This document shows positions 1-8,708 of a DNA stretch of 64,000 nt, in pieces (within the stretch, counting starts at the first letter, position 1; the number at the start of each line of letters is the position of its first letter). The notes beneath the pieces were generated by a model. It was not told where the DNA came from, made no database searches, and was given only the letters and a program-made list of their open reading frames with translations. The translations under genes were made by a program, and so were the position numbers. The stretch is from contig NZ_CP020772.1 of assembly GCF_002097535.1 (NCBI RefSeq), forward strand, positions 868,001 to 932,000, written 5' to 3'. This DNA is from Halobacillus mangrovi. GTDB taxonomy: Bacteria; Bacillota; Bacilli; Bacillales; Halobacillaceae.

Positions 1-294
1 AGGAGAATCTTGAGCGGCCTTTTTCATTTGCTCTTCAATTATTTTTTCCATCCATTCAGGCAGTGGTTCATCCTTCTGGTGAGAGAGCATATCCAGAATG
101 GCAGAATCACTTAATAGAGAACGAAGATCTTTTAACGTATTTCCATCCCCGTAAACATTTCCTAACCCTTGATTGTTCTTTTGGTGACTCTCAAACCCGT
201 GGGGGAGATTGTTTCCTAAGTTAACGCATGAGGCATTTTCAACAGATCCGATTCGAATGTTTCCAATAAAGAAATAAGGAGATAAATAGGACAC
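1..294 (-). CDS. GerPA/GerPF-like small spore protein (partial)
   Basis: This gene runs off the left edge, so 98 N-terminal residues are visible. It starts with GTG at 294, with an AGGAGG ribosome site at 303-308, and begins one base after the stop of the upstream gene, so the two are translationally coupled. The segment GNIRIGSVENASCVNLGNN followed by NNQGLGNVYGDGN resembles the GerPA/GerPF family, short proteins of the inner spore coat that help germinants cross the coat. The C-terminal part is acidic and helical and is not typical of GerPA. The family call rests on pattern recognition of short motifs; the neighbours support it. Confidence 0.5.
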   Translation of the reverse strand, partial: MSYLSPYFFIGNIRIGSVENASCVNLGNNLPHGFESHQKNNQGLGNVYGDGNTLKDLRSLLSDSAILDMLSHQKDEPLPEWMEKIIEEQMKKAAQDSP

Positions 295-295
295 C

Positions 296-625
296 TTACT
301 TTTCCTCCTTTTCTTTAAAAGTGAACTTCATTCCATTTTTCGTGGTTTTCATTTCGTGTGGATGTTTTTCTTTTTGCTTTACAGTAACACCAAAGTTATT
401 TCCTAGATTTAACGCACCACTCAGCTCTTCAACATCCAAGTGATCGAGTTGAAAACTCAATTGATTAAGCTTTGGATCGTGGATATCAACATGATCAAAA
501 TGAAAGTGATATTCAATGTTTTTCTTTTCTGCTTCAATGATGAGCTGTTGCAGCCGGATAACTTCTTTGTGCAATTCTTCAATCGTTTTAGAGGTAGCAT
601 TTTTGTATTTTCTCGAAAAAAACAT
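296..625 (-). CDS. GerPC-like small protein
   Basis: A protein of 109 residues with a basic N-terminus, a short coiled-coil-like helix at about residues 15-37, and then an alternating His/Asp-rich strand region. The segment LDHLDVEELSGALNLGNNFG at about 62-81 resembles the conserved end of GerPC-like spore proteins. It lies between two GerPA/GerPF-like genes on the same strand with gaps of 1 and 5 bases, so the three form an operon. GerP proteins are needed for spore coat permeability to germinants. It is much shorter than B. subtilis GerPC (about 200 residues), so it may be a separate small spore protein sharing only this module. Confidence 0.45.
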   Translation of the reverse strand: MFFSRKYKNATSKTIEELHKEVIRLQQLIIEAEKKNIEYHFHFDHVDIHDPKLNQLSFQLDHLDVEELSGALNLGNNFGVTVKQKEKHPHEMKTTKNGMKFTFKEKEEK

Positions 626-630
626 ACCAT

Positions 631-837
631 CTAATCTCCCTGGTTAGCGGGAGGTCGGATAATAAGGTGCTTATTGTTTATGAGAAGGTTGCGGTCACCG
701 GCCATTTTCCCGTTACCTTCGTAGTGTTTTTGATAGGCTTTATATCTGGATTGGGCGTTCATACCTGAATAAACGCCAGAGGAATTGGAGATTTGATCAA
801 TGTTCAATTGATTAAAATTGATGCGGGACATTGACAT
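631..837 (-). CDS. GerPA/GerPF-like small spore protein
   Basis: A protein of 68 residues and the first gene of the visible three-gene minus-strand group. A strong AGGAGGTGA site lies 8 bases before the ATG. The pattern INFNQLNIDQISNSSGVYSG followed by Gly/Asn-rich sequence and GDRNLLINN fits the GerPA/GerPF family (short, beta-rich, Asn/Gly-rich proteins of the inner spore coat). No signal peptide or membrane segment is present. A mother-cell sigma promoter would be expected upstream, but only 41 bases separate this gene from the divergent start at 879 and no convincing -10 or -35 could be chosen. Confidence 0.5.
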   Translation of the reverse strand: MSMSRINFNQLNIDQISNSSGVYSGMNAQSRYKAYQKHYEGNGKMAGDRNLLINNKHLIIRPPANQGD

Positions 838-878
838 TCACCTCCTACCTTTAATACTTATGAAAGGAAAGACAAAGC

Positions 879-1201
879 ATGAAAGAGTTCATGAAAATGT
901 TCAATCTTTTTGATGGAAAAATGCCGAAAGATTTTTTATCAGAAACATCACCATTTCCAAATAAGGATTTTAACATGGATCAAATTCAGAAGTTTGTTCA
1001 GCATTCGATCGAGGAGGCACTAAAGCCTACACATGCGGCTTTTCCAGGAAGTTATAAAGAGAAGAAGGAAGAAAAGTGGTCACATTGCCAAAGGTGCCAA
1101 GTAAAAGGAATATATCAGCTGAGTATAAAGAGGGAACGATAGAAATTAGGCTTCATAAAAAAATAGGAGGAGATGAAAAAGAAATCTACGTCCACTATTG
1201 A
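879..1201 (+). pseudogene. Decayed Hsp20-like gene (internal deletion plus frameshift)
   Basis: The frame from 879 gives an Hsp20-like N-terminus (MKEFMKMFNLFDGKMPKDF onwards) as far as about 1074, then runs to a stop at 1142 with no recognisable homology. In another frame, 1076-1201 encodes a good alpha-crystallin C-terminus: VVTLPKVPSKRNISAEYKEG, then TIEIRLHKK and a stop at 1199-1201. The central beta strands of the domain are absent between the two parts. The gene therefore seems to have lost about 40-60 codons and its frame. The revived frame overlaps the convergent intact Hsp20 gene by 7 bases. The alternative is a real 87-residue protein unrelated to Hsp20. Confidence 0.6.
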
Positions 1202-1632
1202 TCGTGAATACGCACAACGATTTCTTCTTCGGCCATTTTTGTAATTTTGATGATTAGGACGCCATGCTGTAGAGAAGTTTGAATATTTTCAGATGTGAAG
1301 TGAAAAGGAACGGTAATGATACGTTTAAATTTCCCTTTCAAACGTTCACTATGAATCAACTCTTTCTCAGGTATGGGATACGGATATTTGAGCTCTCCTT
1401 TGACAATAAGGCGAGTTCCTTGTTGAGAAAGATGTACGGTATCACTTGTGGTAAAACCAGGTAAGTCAATCAAGATCACGCCTTCTTGTTCCGTTTCAAA
1501 ATAATCATAAGCAGGGCCTCTCTTAGGAATAACATGCTGCATTTCATTCCAAAAGTCCTCACCTAGAACTTTTTCCACATTTTCAGAGAAAGCTTCCCAA
1601 TTTATATTTGTTTTATTCTTCAATCCACTCAC
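1195..1632 (-). CDS. Hsp20/alpha-crystallin family small heat shock protein
   Basis: A protein of 145 residues. The N-terminal half is variable and carries DYFETEQEGVILIDLPGF, the usual entry to the alpha-crystallin domain (about residues 43-140). The domain continues with RLIVKGEL and GKFKRIITVPFHFTSENIQ and ends in GVLIIKITK. Small heat shock proteins hold unfolded proteins in the cytoplasm; several Bacillus members are spore coat or spore core proteins, and the GerP-like neighbours fit that. The listed start is GTG at 1632; a TTG at 1625 (MKNKTN...) sits at a better distance from GAGGTG and is a possible alternative. It is convergent with and slightly overlaps the decayed Hsp20 gene. Confidence 0.85.
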   Translation of the reverse strand: MSGLKNKTNINWEAFSENVEKVLGEDFWNEMQHVIPKRGPAYDYFETEQEGVILIDLPGFTTSDTVHLSQQGTRLIVKGELKYPYPIPEKELIHSERLKGKFKRIITVPFHFTSENIQTSLQHGVLIIKITKMAEEEIVVRIHDQ

Positions 1633-1710
1633 CTCTTCCTTCTCATCTTATGTAAGGGACGAGGCCTTCATGTTTAGGAGCCTGAGGGTCTTTTAAACTC
1701 ATGAAAAAAT

Positions 1711-1739
1711 TTGTCAGAATTTATTATTGTACTTGCTAT
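1711..1739 (+). promoter_or_regulatory. Possible sigma-A promoter of the thuA operon
   Basis: TTGTCA at 1711-1716 and TGCTAT at 1734-1739 are separated by 17 bases. This is the best match in the gap before the operon, and the cre site and palindrome both lie downstream of it, where bound proteins would block elongation. Match quality is moderate. Confidence 0.4.
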
Positions 1740-1785
1740 AGAAGGATGTTAGTATTTACATAACTTATAGATTTATAGACTTTTG

Positions 1786-1799
1786 TGTAAACGCATTCA
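1786..1799 (+). promoter_or_regulatory. cre site (CcpA)
   Basis: TGTAAACGCATTCA matches the cre consensus TGNAANCGNWNNCA at every fixed position. It lies about 130 bases before the first gene of a sugar-type operon, which suggests carbon catabolite repression. Confidence 0.65.
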
Positions 1800-1854
1800 T
1801 GTTTAGGTAAACAAATCCGAGCAATGGAATTTCAGCAAGAAGATATTTTTTTAA

Positions 1855-1882
1855 GTCTTTTTGAAATCGATTTCAAAAAGAC
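1855..1882. promoter_or_regulatory. Perfect 28-bp palindrome, LacI-type operator
   Basis: Two 14-base arms, GTCTTTTTGAAATC and GATTTCAAAAAGAC, are exact reverse complements with no spacer. The centre TGAAATCGATTTCA has the CG-centred form of LacI/GalR-family operators. It lies 47 bases before the thuA-like start. No LacI-type regulator gene is in the window. Confidence 0.65.
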
Positions 1883-1929
1883 CGATACACATGTACCATT
1901 GATGAAAATACAGGTGGAGGAGAATGAAA

Positions 1930-2649
1930 ATGAACGTATTGGTTTGGAACGAGAATCGTCATGAACAAGAAAATCAAGTCGTACGAGATTTATATCCAGA
2001 AGGGATTCACGGGGCAATCGCGAACTTTCTAAGTGAGGATCATGAGAATGTGAAAACAGCCACTCTTGATGAAGAAGAGCACGGGCTTACAGACGAAGTC
2101 TTGGCTGAAACAGATGTCCTCGTTTGGTGGGGCCATATGGCTCATGATGAGGTAAAGGAAGAAGTAGCGGAAAAAGTGAAACAGCGGGTCCTTGAGGGAA
2201 TGGGACTTGTAGTGCTTCACTCTGCTCATTTTTCAAAAGTCTTTAAGAAATTGATGGGAACGACTTGTGACTTGAAATGGCGTGAAGCTGATGAGAAAGA
2301 ACGTCTATGGGTCGTTGATCCAAGTCATCCAATCACAGAAGGAATTGGAGAATACATCGAGATTGAAAAAGAAGAAATGTATGGCGAACACTTTGATATC
2401 CCTACACCGGAAGAGTTGGTTTTTGTCAGCTGGTTTGAGGGTGGAGAAGTATTCAGAAGTGGAGCTACTTTCCGCAGAGGAAAAGGAAAAATCTTTTACT
2501 TCCGTCCTGGCCATGAAACCTACCCGACTTATTACAACAAAGAAGTGCAAACAGTTATCCGCAATGGTGTGAAATGGGTAAAGAATACTCAAACACCTAC
2601 CCCTGTTTACGGTAATGCGAAGCCATTAGAAACGATTACTACTAAATAA
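1930..2649 (+). CDS. ThuA-like trehalose utilization family protein
   Basis: A protein of 239 residues of the ThuA family (class I glutamine amidotransferase-like fold). Visible family marks are [34 protein letters not shown] and [20 protein letters not shown]. In rhizobia ThuA acts with the oxidoreductase ThuB on trehalose and related disaccharides, through 3-keto sugars. The ATG at 1930 was chosen over that at 1924 because GGTGGAGG ends at 1920, giving 9 bases rather than 3. It is the first gene of a four-gene operon with two Gfo/Idh/MocA oxidoreductases and a TIM-barrel isomerase. The real substrate is unknown, and the operon holds no transporter. Confidence 0.8.
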   Translation: MNVLVWNENRHEQENQVVRDLYPEGIHGAIANFLSEDHENVKTATLDEEEHGLTDEVLAETDVLVWWGHMAHDEVKEEVAEKVKQRVLEGMGLVVLHSAHFSKVFKKLMGTTCDLKWREADEKERLWVVDPSHPITEGIGEYIEIEKEEMYGEHFDIPTPEELVFVSWFEGGEVFRSGATFRRGKGKIFYFRPGHETYPTYYNKEVQTVIRNGVKWVKNTQTPTPVYGNAKPLETITTK

Positions 2650-2666
2650 TAAGGAGTTGTTCCAGG

Positions 2667-3707
2667 ATGACAAAATTGAAAATTGCTGTTATTGGCTGCG
2701 GAAGCATCGCTCAACACCGACACCTTTTAGAGTATAAATCAAACGAAGAAGTGGAAATTACAGCCGTATGTGACATTGTAGAAGAACGTGTAGAAGCCAT
2801 TGCCCAGTTATATGCTGCAAAAGCTTACACCGATTACGAAGAACTTCTCCAAGCAGAAAATGTTGACGCGGTAAGCGTCTGCCTTCCGAACTATTTGCAT
2901 GCACCAGTTTCTATTGCCGCCCTGAATGCAGGCTGCCACGTGTTGTGCGAAAAACCGATGGCTACCTCTAGAGAAGAAGCTGAACAAATGATTCAAGCAG
3001 CTGAGAAGAATGGTAAAAAACTGATGATTGCTCATAACCAGCGCTTTGTCCCTTCCCATGTAAAAGCGAAGGAATTGATCGAGACTGGAGCGATCGGAAA
3101 AGTGTACAGTTTCCGCACAGCGTTTGGCCACGGCGGCCCTGAAGGCTGGAGTGCAGATGGAGAAAATAGCTGGTTCTTCAAGAAAGAACAAGCTTTTATT
3201 GGTGCCATGGGAGACCTTGGTGTACATAAAGCAGATTTACTCCGTTATATTCTTGGTCAAGAGTTTGTAGACGTTGCTGGTTTTGTTGAAAACAACGCAA
3301 AAGAAAACATTACAGTGGATGATAATGCTGTTTGTATTCTTCGTACAGCTAACGGCACTGTCGGAACAATGGCAGCGAGCTGGGCGTATAACCCGGCAGA
3401 AGATAATTCCACTGTTATCTATGGTGAAAAAGGAACATTGCGTCTTGAAGATGATCCCGTTTATTCCCTTGTAGCACAGTATACAAATGGTGATGTTGTG
3501 AACTACGAACTTGGAAAAATTCAGTCTAATGATGAAGGCGGGCAAAGCGATTCCCATGTGATCGACCATTTTGTAGACTGCATTTTAAACGACAAACAGC
3601 CTTTAATAGATGGAGAAGAAGGTCTTAAATCTCTAGAGGTTATTCTAGGTGCTCTTCAATCAGGGGAAACACGAAAAATCAGCAGTTTGGAAGGCATTAC
3701 AAAATGA
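2667..3707 (+). CDS. Gfo/Idh/MocA family NAD(P)-dependent oxidoreductase
   Basis: A protein of 346 residues. The N-terminal Rossmann fold starts KIAVIGCGSIAQHRH (residues 5-19) and carries the signature EKP at 95-97, whose Lys takes part in hydride transfer. The C-terminal alpha/beta domain includes GDLGVHKADLLRYILG with the usual catalytic His region. Such enzymes oxidise or reduce sugar hydroxyls, for example making 3-keto or 2-keto sugars. AAGGAG lies 11 bases before the start, 17 bases after the thuA-like gene, and the gene overlaps the next one by 4 bases (ATGA). Together with ThuA and the isomerase it suggests a keto-sugar route for a glycoside or disaccharide. Confidence 0.85.
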   Translation: MTKLKIAVIGCGSIAQHRHLLEYKSNEEVEITAVCDIVEERVEAIAQLYAAKAYTDYEELLQAENVDAVSVCLPNYLHAPVSIAALNAGCHVLCEKPMATSREEAEQMIQAAEKNGKKLMIAHNQRFVPSHVKAKELIETGAIGKVYSFRTAFGHGGPEGWSADGENSWFFKKEQAFIGAMGDLGVHKADLLRYILGQEFVDVAGFVENNAKENITVDDNAVCILRTANGTVGTMAASWAYNPAEDNSTVIYGEKGTLRLEDDPVYSLVAQYTNGDVVNYELGKIQSNDEGGQSDSHVIDHFVDCILNDKQPLIDGEEGLKSLEVILGALQSGETRKISSLEGITK

Positions 3708-4747
3708 CACATTTGAAAATGGGTGTGATTGGAGTTGGGGGGATTGCTCAAGACCGGCATATCCCCTCCTTCAAGCGTCTTAGCGACACTGTTGAATTGA
3801 CAGCGGTCCAAGATGTAAACCAAGAACGTGCGCAAGAAGTAGCGAAAAGGTTTGAAATTCCTCATGCATTTAGCGAATATGAAGATTTATTCAAACAGGT
3901 GGACGCAGTGACGATCTGTACACCGAATAAATTTCATTCAAGCATTGCTGTTGCTGCTCTTGAAGCAGGATGCCATGTTCTTTGTGAAAAGCCGATGGCG
4001 ATCACTTCAAAAGAATGCCAGGAAATGATCGATGCTGCCGAGCGAAATGATCGCTTACTGTCGATTGCTTATCACTTCCGGTATTCACCTGAGGCTCAAT
4101 TAGCTAAAAAAGCAATGGATCATGAAGAAATTGGCGACCCTCTTGTAACAAGGGTACAAGCGATGCGCCGCCGAAAAGTTCCGGGCTGGGGTGTGTTTAC
4201 CAACAAAGACTTACAGGGCGGAGGCAGTTTGATCGACTTTGGCTGCCACCTTCTTGATCTTGCGCTTTGGCTGCTTGATGATCCTGAGCCTGTAGAAGTG
4301 ATGGGAAAAGCGTACAATCGATTAAGTAAGACCCCAGATCAAGTAAACGATTGGGGAGCTTTTGATCATGAGACATTCAATGTCGATGACCATGTCACAA
4401 GCTACATCACCTTCTCTAATGGCTTGTCCATGCAGTTTGAATGCTCATGGGCTGCGAACATTAAAGAAGATCACACTACTCTTAGCATCTCTGGTGTGGA
4501 CGGTGGTCTTAGTGTGTATCCATTTGAGCTTTATCAAGCTAAATACGGAGCTCTTTGGGACAGCTCTGCCAAAATCAGAGAAGGTGAGCCTGACGCTGGT
4601 CTTGTACAAGCAAAAAACTTTGTCGATAGCTGCTTAGGGCAGGATGAATTGATCGTGAAGCCTGAACAGGCCATGAAAGTCACTCAATTAATTGAAGCCA
4701 TTTATAAGAGCAGTGAGACAGGGAAGAGTGTGACATTTACAAAATAG
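3704..4747 (+). CDS. Gfo/Idh/MocA family NAD(P)-dependent oxidoreductase
   Basis: A protein of 347 residues and a paralogue of the previous gene. It has the Rossmann start MGVIGVGGIAQDRHIPSFKR and EKP again at residues 95-97. The C-terminal domain contains GGSLIDFGCHLLDLALWLL, with the conserved Asp and His that follow the nucleotide fold in this family. The start overlaps the stop of the first oxidoreductase in ATGA, so the two are translationally coupled and may work on the same sugar in sequence, for example oxidation followed by reduction after rearrangement. The substrate cannot be read from sequence. Confidence 0.85.
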   Translation: MTHLKMGVIGVGGIAQDRHIPSFKRLSDTVELTAVQDVNQERAQEVAKRFEIPHAFSEYEDLFKQVDAVTICTPNKFHSSIAVAALEAGCHVLCEKPMAITSKECQEMIDAAERNDRLLSIAYHFRYSPEAQLAKKAMDHEEIGDPLVTRVQAMRRRKVPGWGVFTNKDLQGGGSLIDFGCHLLDLALWLLDDPEPVEVMGKAYNRLSKTPDQVNDWGAFDHETFNVDDHVTSYITFSNGLSMQFECSWAANIKEDHTTLSISGVDGGLSVYPFELYQAKYGALWDSSAKIREGEPDAGLVQAKNFVDSCLGQDELIVKPEQAMKVTQLIEAIYKSSETGKSVTFTK

Positions 4748-4763
4748 AATGGAGGAACCTGGA

Positions 4764-5732
4764 ATGAAACTTGGTGTATTTACCGTACTATTTTCTGATA
4801 AATCGTTTGAAGAAATGCTGGATCATGTGAAAGAAGCTGGTTTGAAAGCTGTAGAAATTGGTACTGGCGGCTATCCTGGAAATGCTCATTGTAACGTCGA
4901 TGAATTGCTTGAAAGCGAGGACTTGCGTAAGGAATACTTAGACAAAGTCCATTCACGCGGTCTTACAATCAGCGCATTCAGCTGCCACGGAAATCCGATT
5001 TCCCCTGACGAAGATTTCGCAAAAGAATCCCATGATGCTTTTGTGAAAACCGTAAAATTAGCCAGTCTGATGGATGTACCTGTCGTTAACACATTCTCTG
5101 GAACACCTGGTGGATTCGAAGGGGACAAAGCCCCTAACTGGCCTGTCACCCCATGGCCTCCAGAGTACTCAGAAACCCTCGACTGGCAATGGAATGAAAA
5201 GCTGATCCCTTATTGGAAAGAGCAAGGGGAATTCGCTCAAGCTCATGGGGTTAAAGTCGGCTTGGAACTACATGCAGGCTTCCTTGTTCATACTCCTTAC
5301 ACGATGTTGAAGCTTCGTGAAGCAACAAATGAAGCGGTCGGTGCAAACCTGGATCCGAGTCACCTGTGGTGGCAAGGCATCGATCCCGTTGCTGCGATTA
5401 AAATTCTTGGAAATGCGGATGCCATTCACCATTTCCATGCCAAAGACACGTACATTGATCAAGAAAACGTCAATATGTATGGTCTTACGGATATGCAGCC
5501 CTATGGCAATGTGAAAACCCGCGCGTGGAGCTTCCGTTCTGTGGGGTATGGGCATGGAACAAAAGAATGGTCGAATATCATTAGTGCGCTTCGGACTTAT
5601 GGCTATGATCATGTAGTCAGCATTGAACATGAAGATCCGATCATGTCGATTAATGAAGGATTCAACCAAGCAGTAAAAAACCTTAAATCGGTTTTGATTG
5701 AGGAACCAGCCACTGAAATGTGGTGGGCATAA
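4764..5732 (+). CDS. Sugar phosphate isomerase/epimerase family protein (xylose isomerase-like TIM barrel)
   Basis: A protein of 322 residues. It starts MKLGVFTVLFSDKSFEEML and shows TIM-barrel strands with metal-binding positions in GLELHAGF (Glu), GANLDPSHLWWQGID (Asp/His), HHFHAKD (His) and VSIEHEDP (Glu), the order seen in IolE/Hpi-type enzymes. The ATG at 4764 was chosen because GGAGGA at 4751-4756 lies 7 bases before it. This is the last gene of the thuA-like operon and is followed by a strong terminator. Related enzymes isomerise or epimerise keto sugars, and some cleave 3-keto glycosides; which applies here is open. Confidence 0.8.
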   Translation: MKLGVFTVLFSDKSFEEMLDHVKEAGLKAVEIGTGGYPGNAHCNVDELLESEDLRKEYLDKVHSRGLTISAFSCHGNPISPDEDFAKESHDAFVKTVKLASLMDVPVVNTFSGTPGGFEGDKAPNWPVTPWPPEYSETLDWQWNEKLIPYWKEQGEFAQAHGVKVGLELHAGFLVHTPYTMLKLREATNEAVGANLDPSHLWWQGIDPVAAIKILGNADAIHHFHAKDTYIDQENVNMYGLTDMQPYGNVKTRAWSFRSVGYGHGTKEWSNIISALRTYGYDHVVSIEHEDPIMSINEGFNQAVKNLKSVLIEEPATEMWWA

Positions 5733-5747
5733 ATACCCAATACCTCC

Positions 5748-5784
5748 AAAAGACCTAAGACTCACTTGTCTTAGGTCTTTTTTC
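5748..5784 (+). terminator. Intrinsic terminator of the thuA operon
   Basis: The 14-base arms AAAAGACCTAAGAC and GTCTTAGGTCTTTT pair perfectly around a 6-base loop and run into a T tract. Confidence 0.9.
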
Positions 5785-6059
5785 TTTCTAATGAAAACTC
5801 TCCCTTTTTTAAATTAGGTCTAAAATCCCTCTATTACAATAAACTGGTTATTTTTTCACAGGTGAATATCAGTAAGTTTTTACATTTATTTCGTGAACCG
5901 AAAGAACTAACTCACACTTTAACGCTTTAAATTCCCCTTTAGTCTATATGCTTTATTTTTTAGAAAATTACAAATTTCGGATTGATTATTCTGTAAATTT
6001 TGATAAATTAGTACTTGCAGCATAGTTATTTACAAAATTAAGTAAAGGGGAGAAAGTCT
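5785..6059 (+). other. AT-rich leader before the M6 protease, no gene seen
   Basis: This gap is strongly AT-rich and holds no plausible gene on either strand. A weak promoter-like pair, TTGATA near 6000 and TAGTTA near 6023, is possible, but the -10 box is poor. The AAAGGGGAG ribosome site of the protease is at 6044-6052. Confidence 0.4.
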
Positions 6060-8468
6060 TTGAAAAAAACCGGTAAAATATTAACCTCTGCTCTGGCGCT
6101 CGCACTGACAGTCGGGCCTATGAGCACAAGTGCCGTGGAGAAGTCTTTAGAATCATATAAAGACTTACATAAGTCTCATGCTCATTCTGAAACGGGGTCA
6201 CCATTTGATCTGGCAATTGCCAATGATGAACGATTGATTGAAATGTTGAAGAAGGATGGGAAGATTGCTGAGGATGCAACTCCAGCAGAAGCTGAAAAAG
6301 GGTTGAATAAATTCCTAAAGGCGAAGTCTGAAGCCGCTAAGAAAGAAAAAGGTGAATTAGCGGATGAAGAGAAAGAGAATAAGGCTAAGCTTCAAGAAGC
6401 TATGGAAAATGACAGCTTGAAAAATGGTAAAGGGAATAAATTAGGACAAGCGGGTACACCTAAAGGAGTAGAAGAAGAAGCTTATGACGGTGAAATGCGT
6501 ACGGATAAAGTACTAGTCCTTCTAATCGATTATCCTGACAAGCCTCACAATTCTATGACGACTGATGAGACAGACATGTACTATGAAGGTGAAGATGCCT
6601 ACTCACGTGATCACTATCAGGACATGTTGTTTGGGGAAGGCGGTTGGACTGGTCCAGACGGTAAGAACTATGTATCTATGAAACAATATTATGAGCAGCA
6701 GTCTGGAGGCAGCTACTCCGTAGAGGGAGAAGTTGCTGGATGGTACAAGGCCAGCAAACCAGCTGCAGCATACGGTGCTAATGACCCGCAGCCGGATGGA
6801 AATGACGTCAATGCTCGTGGATTAGTTAAAGAAGCTTTGGAAGCTGCAGCTAATGATAAAAATGTAGACCTTTCAAAATATGACCAGTGGGATCGCTATG
6901 ATTTAGATGGCGATGGCAATTACCTTGAAGCAGACGGTCTTGTTGACCACTTGATGGTTATCCACTCTGGTGTCGGTGAAGAAGCAGGTGGTGGTTCTTT
7001 AGGATCTGACGCTATCTGGTCACACCGCTGGAATCTTGGTGGCGTATTCCCAATTGCCAATTCTCCAACACCTGAAATCGATTACTGGGGAACAGGAAAC
7101 ATGTACGCCTATGACTACACAATTGAGCCAGAAGACGGAGCCGTTGGAGTTATGGCTCACGAATTCGGCCACGACCTTGGTCTTCCAGACGAGTATGATA
7201 CACAGTACTCTGGAGCTGGTGAGCCGGTAAGCTACTGGTCTATCATGTCAAGCGGAAGCTGGGCAGGAGACATTCCAGGAACAATGCCTACAGGATTCAG
7301 TCCTTATGCAAAAGAAATGCTTCAAGCTTCAGCTGTAGTTACCGATGAAGGGGAAAAACCAGAAGATAAACAAGGAAACTGGTTATCTGGTAAAGAAATC
7401 AGTGTTAATGATATTAATGAAGAAGGCAAAGAAGTACTATTAGATGAGGCAGTAACAAAAGGGACAAACAACGATGTGGTGAAAGTTAACCTTCCGAAAA
7501 AAGAGACAGTGATCAATAAGCCGGCAAGCGGTGAGTGGGAATACTTCTCTGGAAGCGCAGATGACTTAGATAACAAAATGTCTGCCATGGTTGATTTGAC
7601 GAATGCTACATCTGCCGAGTTTAACTTCAAAACTTGGTATGACATTGAAAAAGATTGGGATTACGCTTATGTAACAGTAAACGGTGAACCGGTTGCTAGT
7701 GACATTACAACGAATGAAAATCCTTATGATGCTAACTTAGGTAATGGAATTACTGGTTCATCCAATGGCTGGATCGATGCTTCCTTTGATCTTTCTGCTT
7801 ATGCAGGTCAAGAAGTAGAAGTAGCGATTGAATATGTAACAGACGGTGCAGTATCTAACCCTGGTCTATATGCAGACGATCTATCTGTAGTGGCTGACGG
7901 TGAAGAAGTACTATTTGATGATGTAGAAGGCGAGCTGAAATTTGATCTTAATGGATTTACAAAAGATAACGGAATCAAGGTATCTGAACACTACTACTTG
8001 CTTGAATGGAGAAGCCACAACGGTGTCGATGAAGGTCTTGCAAACATCCGCCGTGGTGACAGCTTAATGACATTCGATGACGGTCTTGTTGTCTGGTATG
8101 TGGATAACAAGTACAGTGAGAACTGGACAGGATTCCACCCTGGAGAAGGATATCTAGGAGTCGTAGATGCGGATCAGAAAATCAACGAGTGGAGTGATGG
8201 TTCTGTCGCTTCTACCCGCTATCAAGTACATGATGCCGCTTTCAGCTTAGAGAAAACAGAAAAAATGTTCCTAGACTATACTAGCTTGCTAGGTGTTACA
8301 TTAGAAGATAACAATACGAAGCGTACACCACTTTTCGATGATAGCGAGAACTACTTGAATGAAGGTCTAGTTGACGCTGGACGTAACGTACCAGAGTACG
8401 GTCTGAAATTCCGTGTTACTGGTGCAAGTGAAGATGGAACAGTTGGTAAAGTCTTGATTTTCAAATAA
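6060..8468 (+). CDS. Immune inhibitor A family secreted M6 metalloprotease
   Basis: A protein of 802 residues that starts with TTG at 6060, 7 bases after AAAGGGGAG; no other start keeps the signal peptide. Residues 1-25 (MKKTGKILTSALALALTVGP...TSA) form a signal peptide, followed by a charged Lys/Glu-rich propeptide to about 140. The catalytic M6 domain contains HEFGHDLGLPDEYD at 367-380, with zinc-binding His367 and His371 and the Glu368 base. A beta-rich domain follows, with an NFKTWYDIEKDWDYAYV segment typical of InhA. These enzymes degrade host or environmental proteins outside the cell. The length matches InhA proteins (about 790). It is a single-gene unit with its own terminator. Confidence 0.93.
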   Translation: MKKTGKILTSALALALTVGPMSTSAVEKSLESYKDLHKSHAHSETGSPFDLAIANDERLIEMLKKDGKIAEDATPAEAEKGLNKFLKAKSEAAKKEKGELADEEKENKAKLQEAMENDSLKNGKGNKLGQAGTPKGVEEEAYDGEMRTDKVLVLLIDYPDKPHNSMTTDETDMYYEGEDAYSRDHYQDMLFGEGGWTGPDGKNYVSMKQYYEQQSGGSYSVEGEVAGWYKASKPAAAYGANDPQPDGNDVNARGLVKEALEAAANDKNVDLSKYDQWDRYDLDGDGNYLEADGLVDHLMVIHSGVGEEAGGGSLGSDAIWSHRWNLGGVFPIANSPTPEIDYWGTGNMYAYDYTIEPEDGAVGVMAHEFGHDLGLPDEYDTQYSGAGEPVSYWSIMSSGSWAGDIPGTMPTGFSPYAKEMLQASAVVTDEGEKPEDKQGNWLSGKEISVNDINEEGKEVLLDEAVTKGTNNDVVKVNLPKKETVINKPASGEWEYFSGSADDLDNKMSAMVDLTNATSAEFNFKTWYDIEKDWDYAYVTVNGEPVASDITTNENPYDANLGNGITGSSNGWIDASFDLSAYAGQEVEVAIEYVTDGAVSNPGLYADDLSVVADGEEVLFDDVEGELKFDLNGFTKDNGIKVSEHYYLLEWRSHNGVDEGLANIRRGDSLMTFDDGLVVWYVDNKYSENWTGFHPGEGYLGVVDADQKINEWSDGSVASTRYQVHDAAFSLEKTEKMFLDYTSLLGVTLEDNNTKRTPLFDDSENYLNEGLVDAGRNVPEYGLKFRVTGASEDGTVGKVLIFK

Positions 8469-8478
8469 GAAAGACTGA

Positions 8479-8507
8479 AAAACCCCTGCTAAGCAGGGGT
8501 TTCTTAT
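8479..8507 (+). terminator. Intrinsic terminator after the M6 protease
   Basis: AAACCCCTGC and GCAGGGGTTT pair around TAA, and a T-rich stretch follows. Confidence 0.85.
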
Positions 8508-8708
8508 TTCTCAAAAATAACGAATATTAATTACTAGCCAACTAAGAGTAATTACTCGTATAATAATGGTTCATTTCTGGAATGTAAAAAAATCTAGTGA
8601 TAATTCTCAACTTATTAGAGTTTCATTTTTCACTATAAGTCTACCATGATCAAGAATTGAATCAAGTACTTTCCATTTTTGTGATCATTCGTTATCTAGT
8701 AACAGGTA

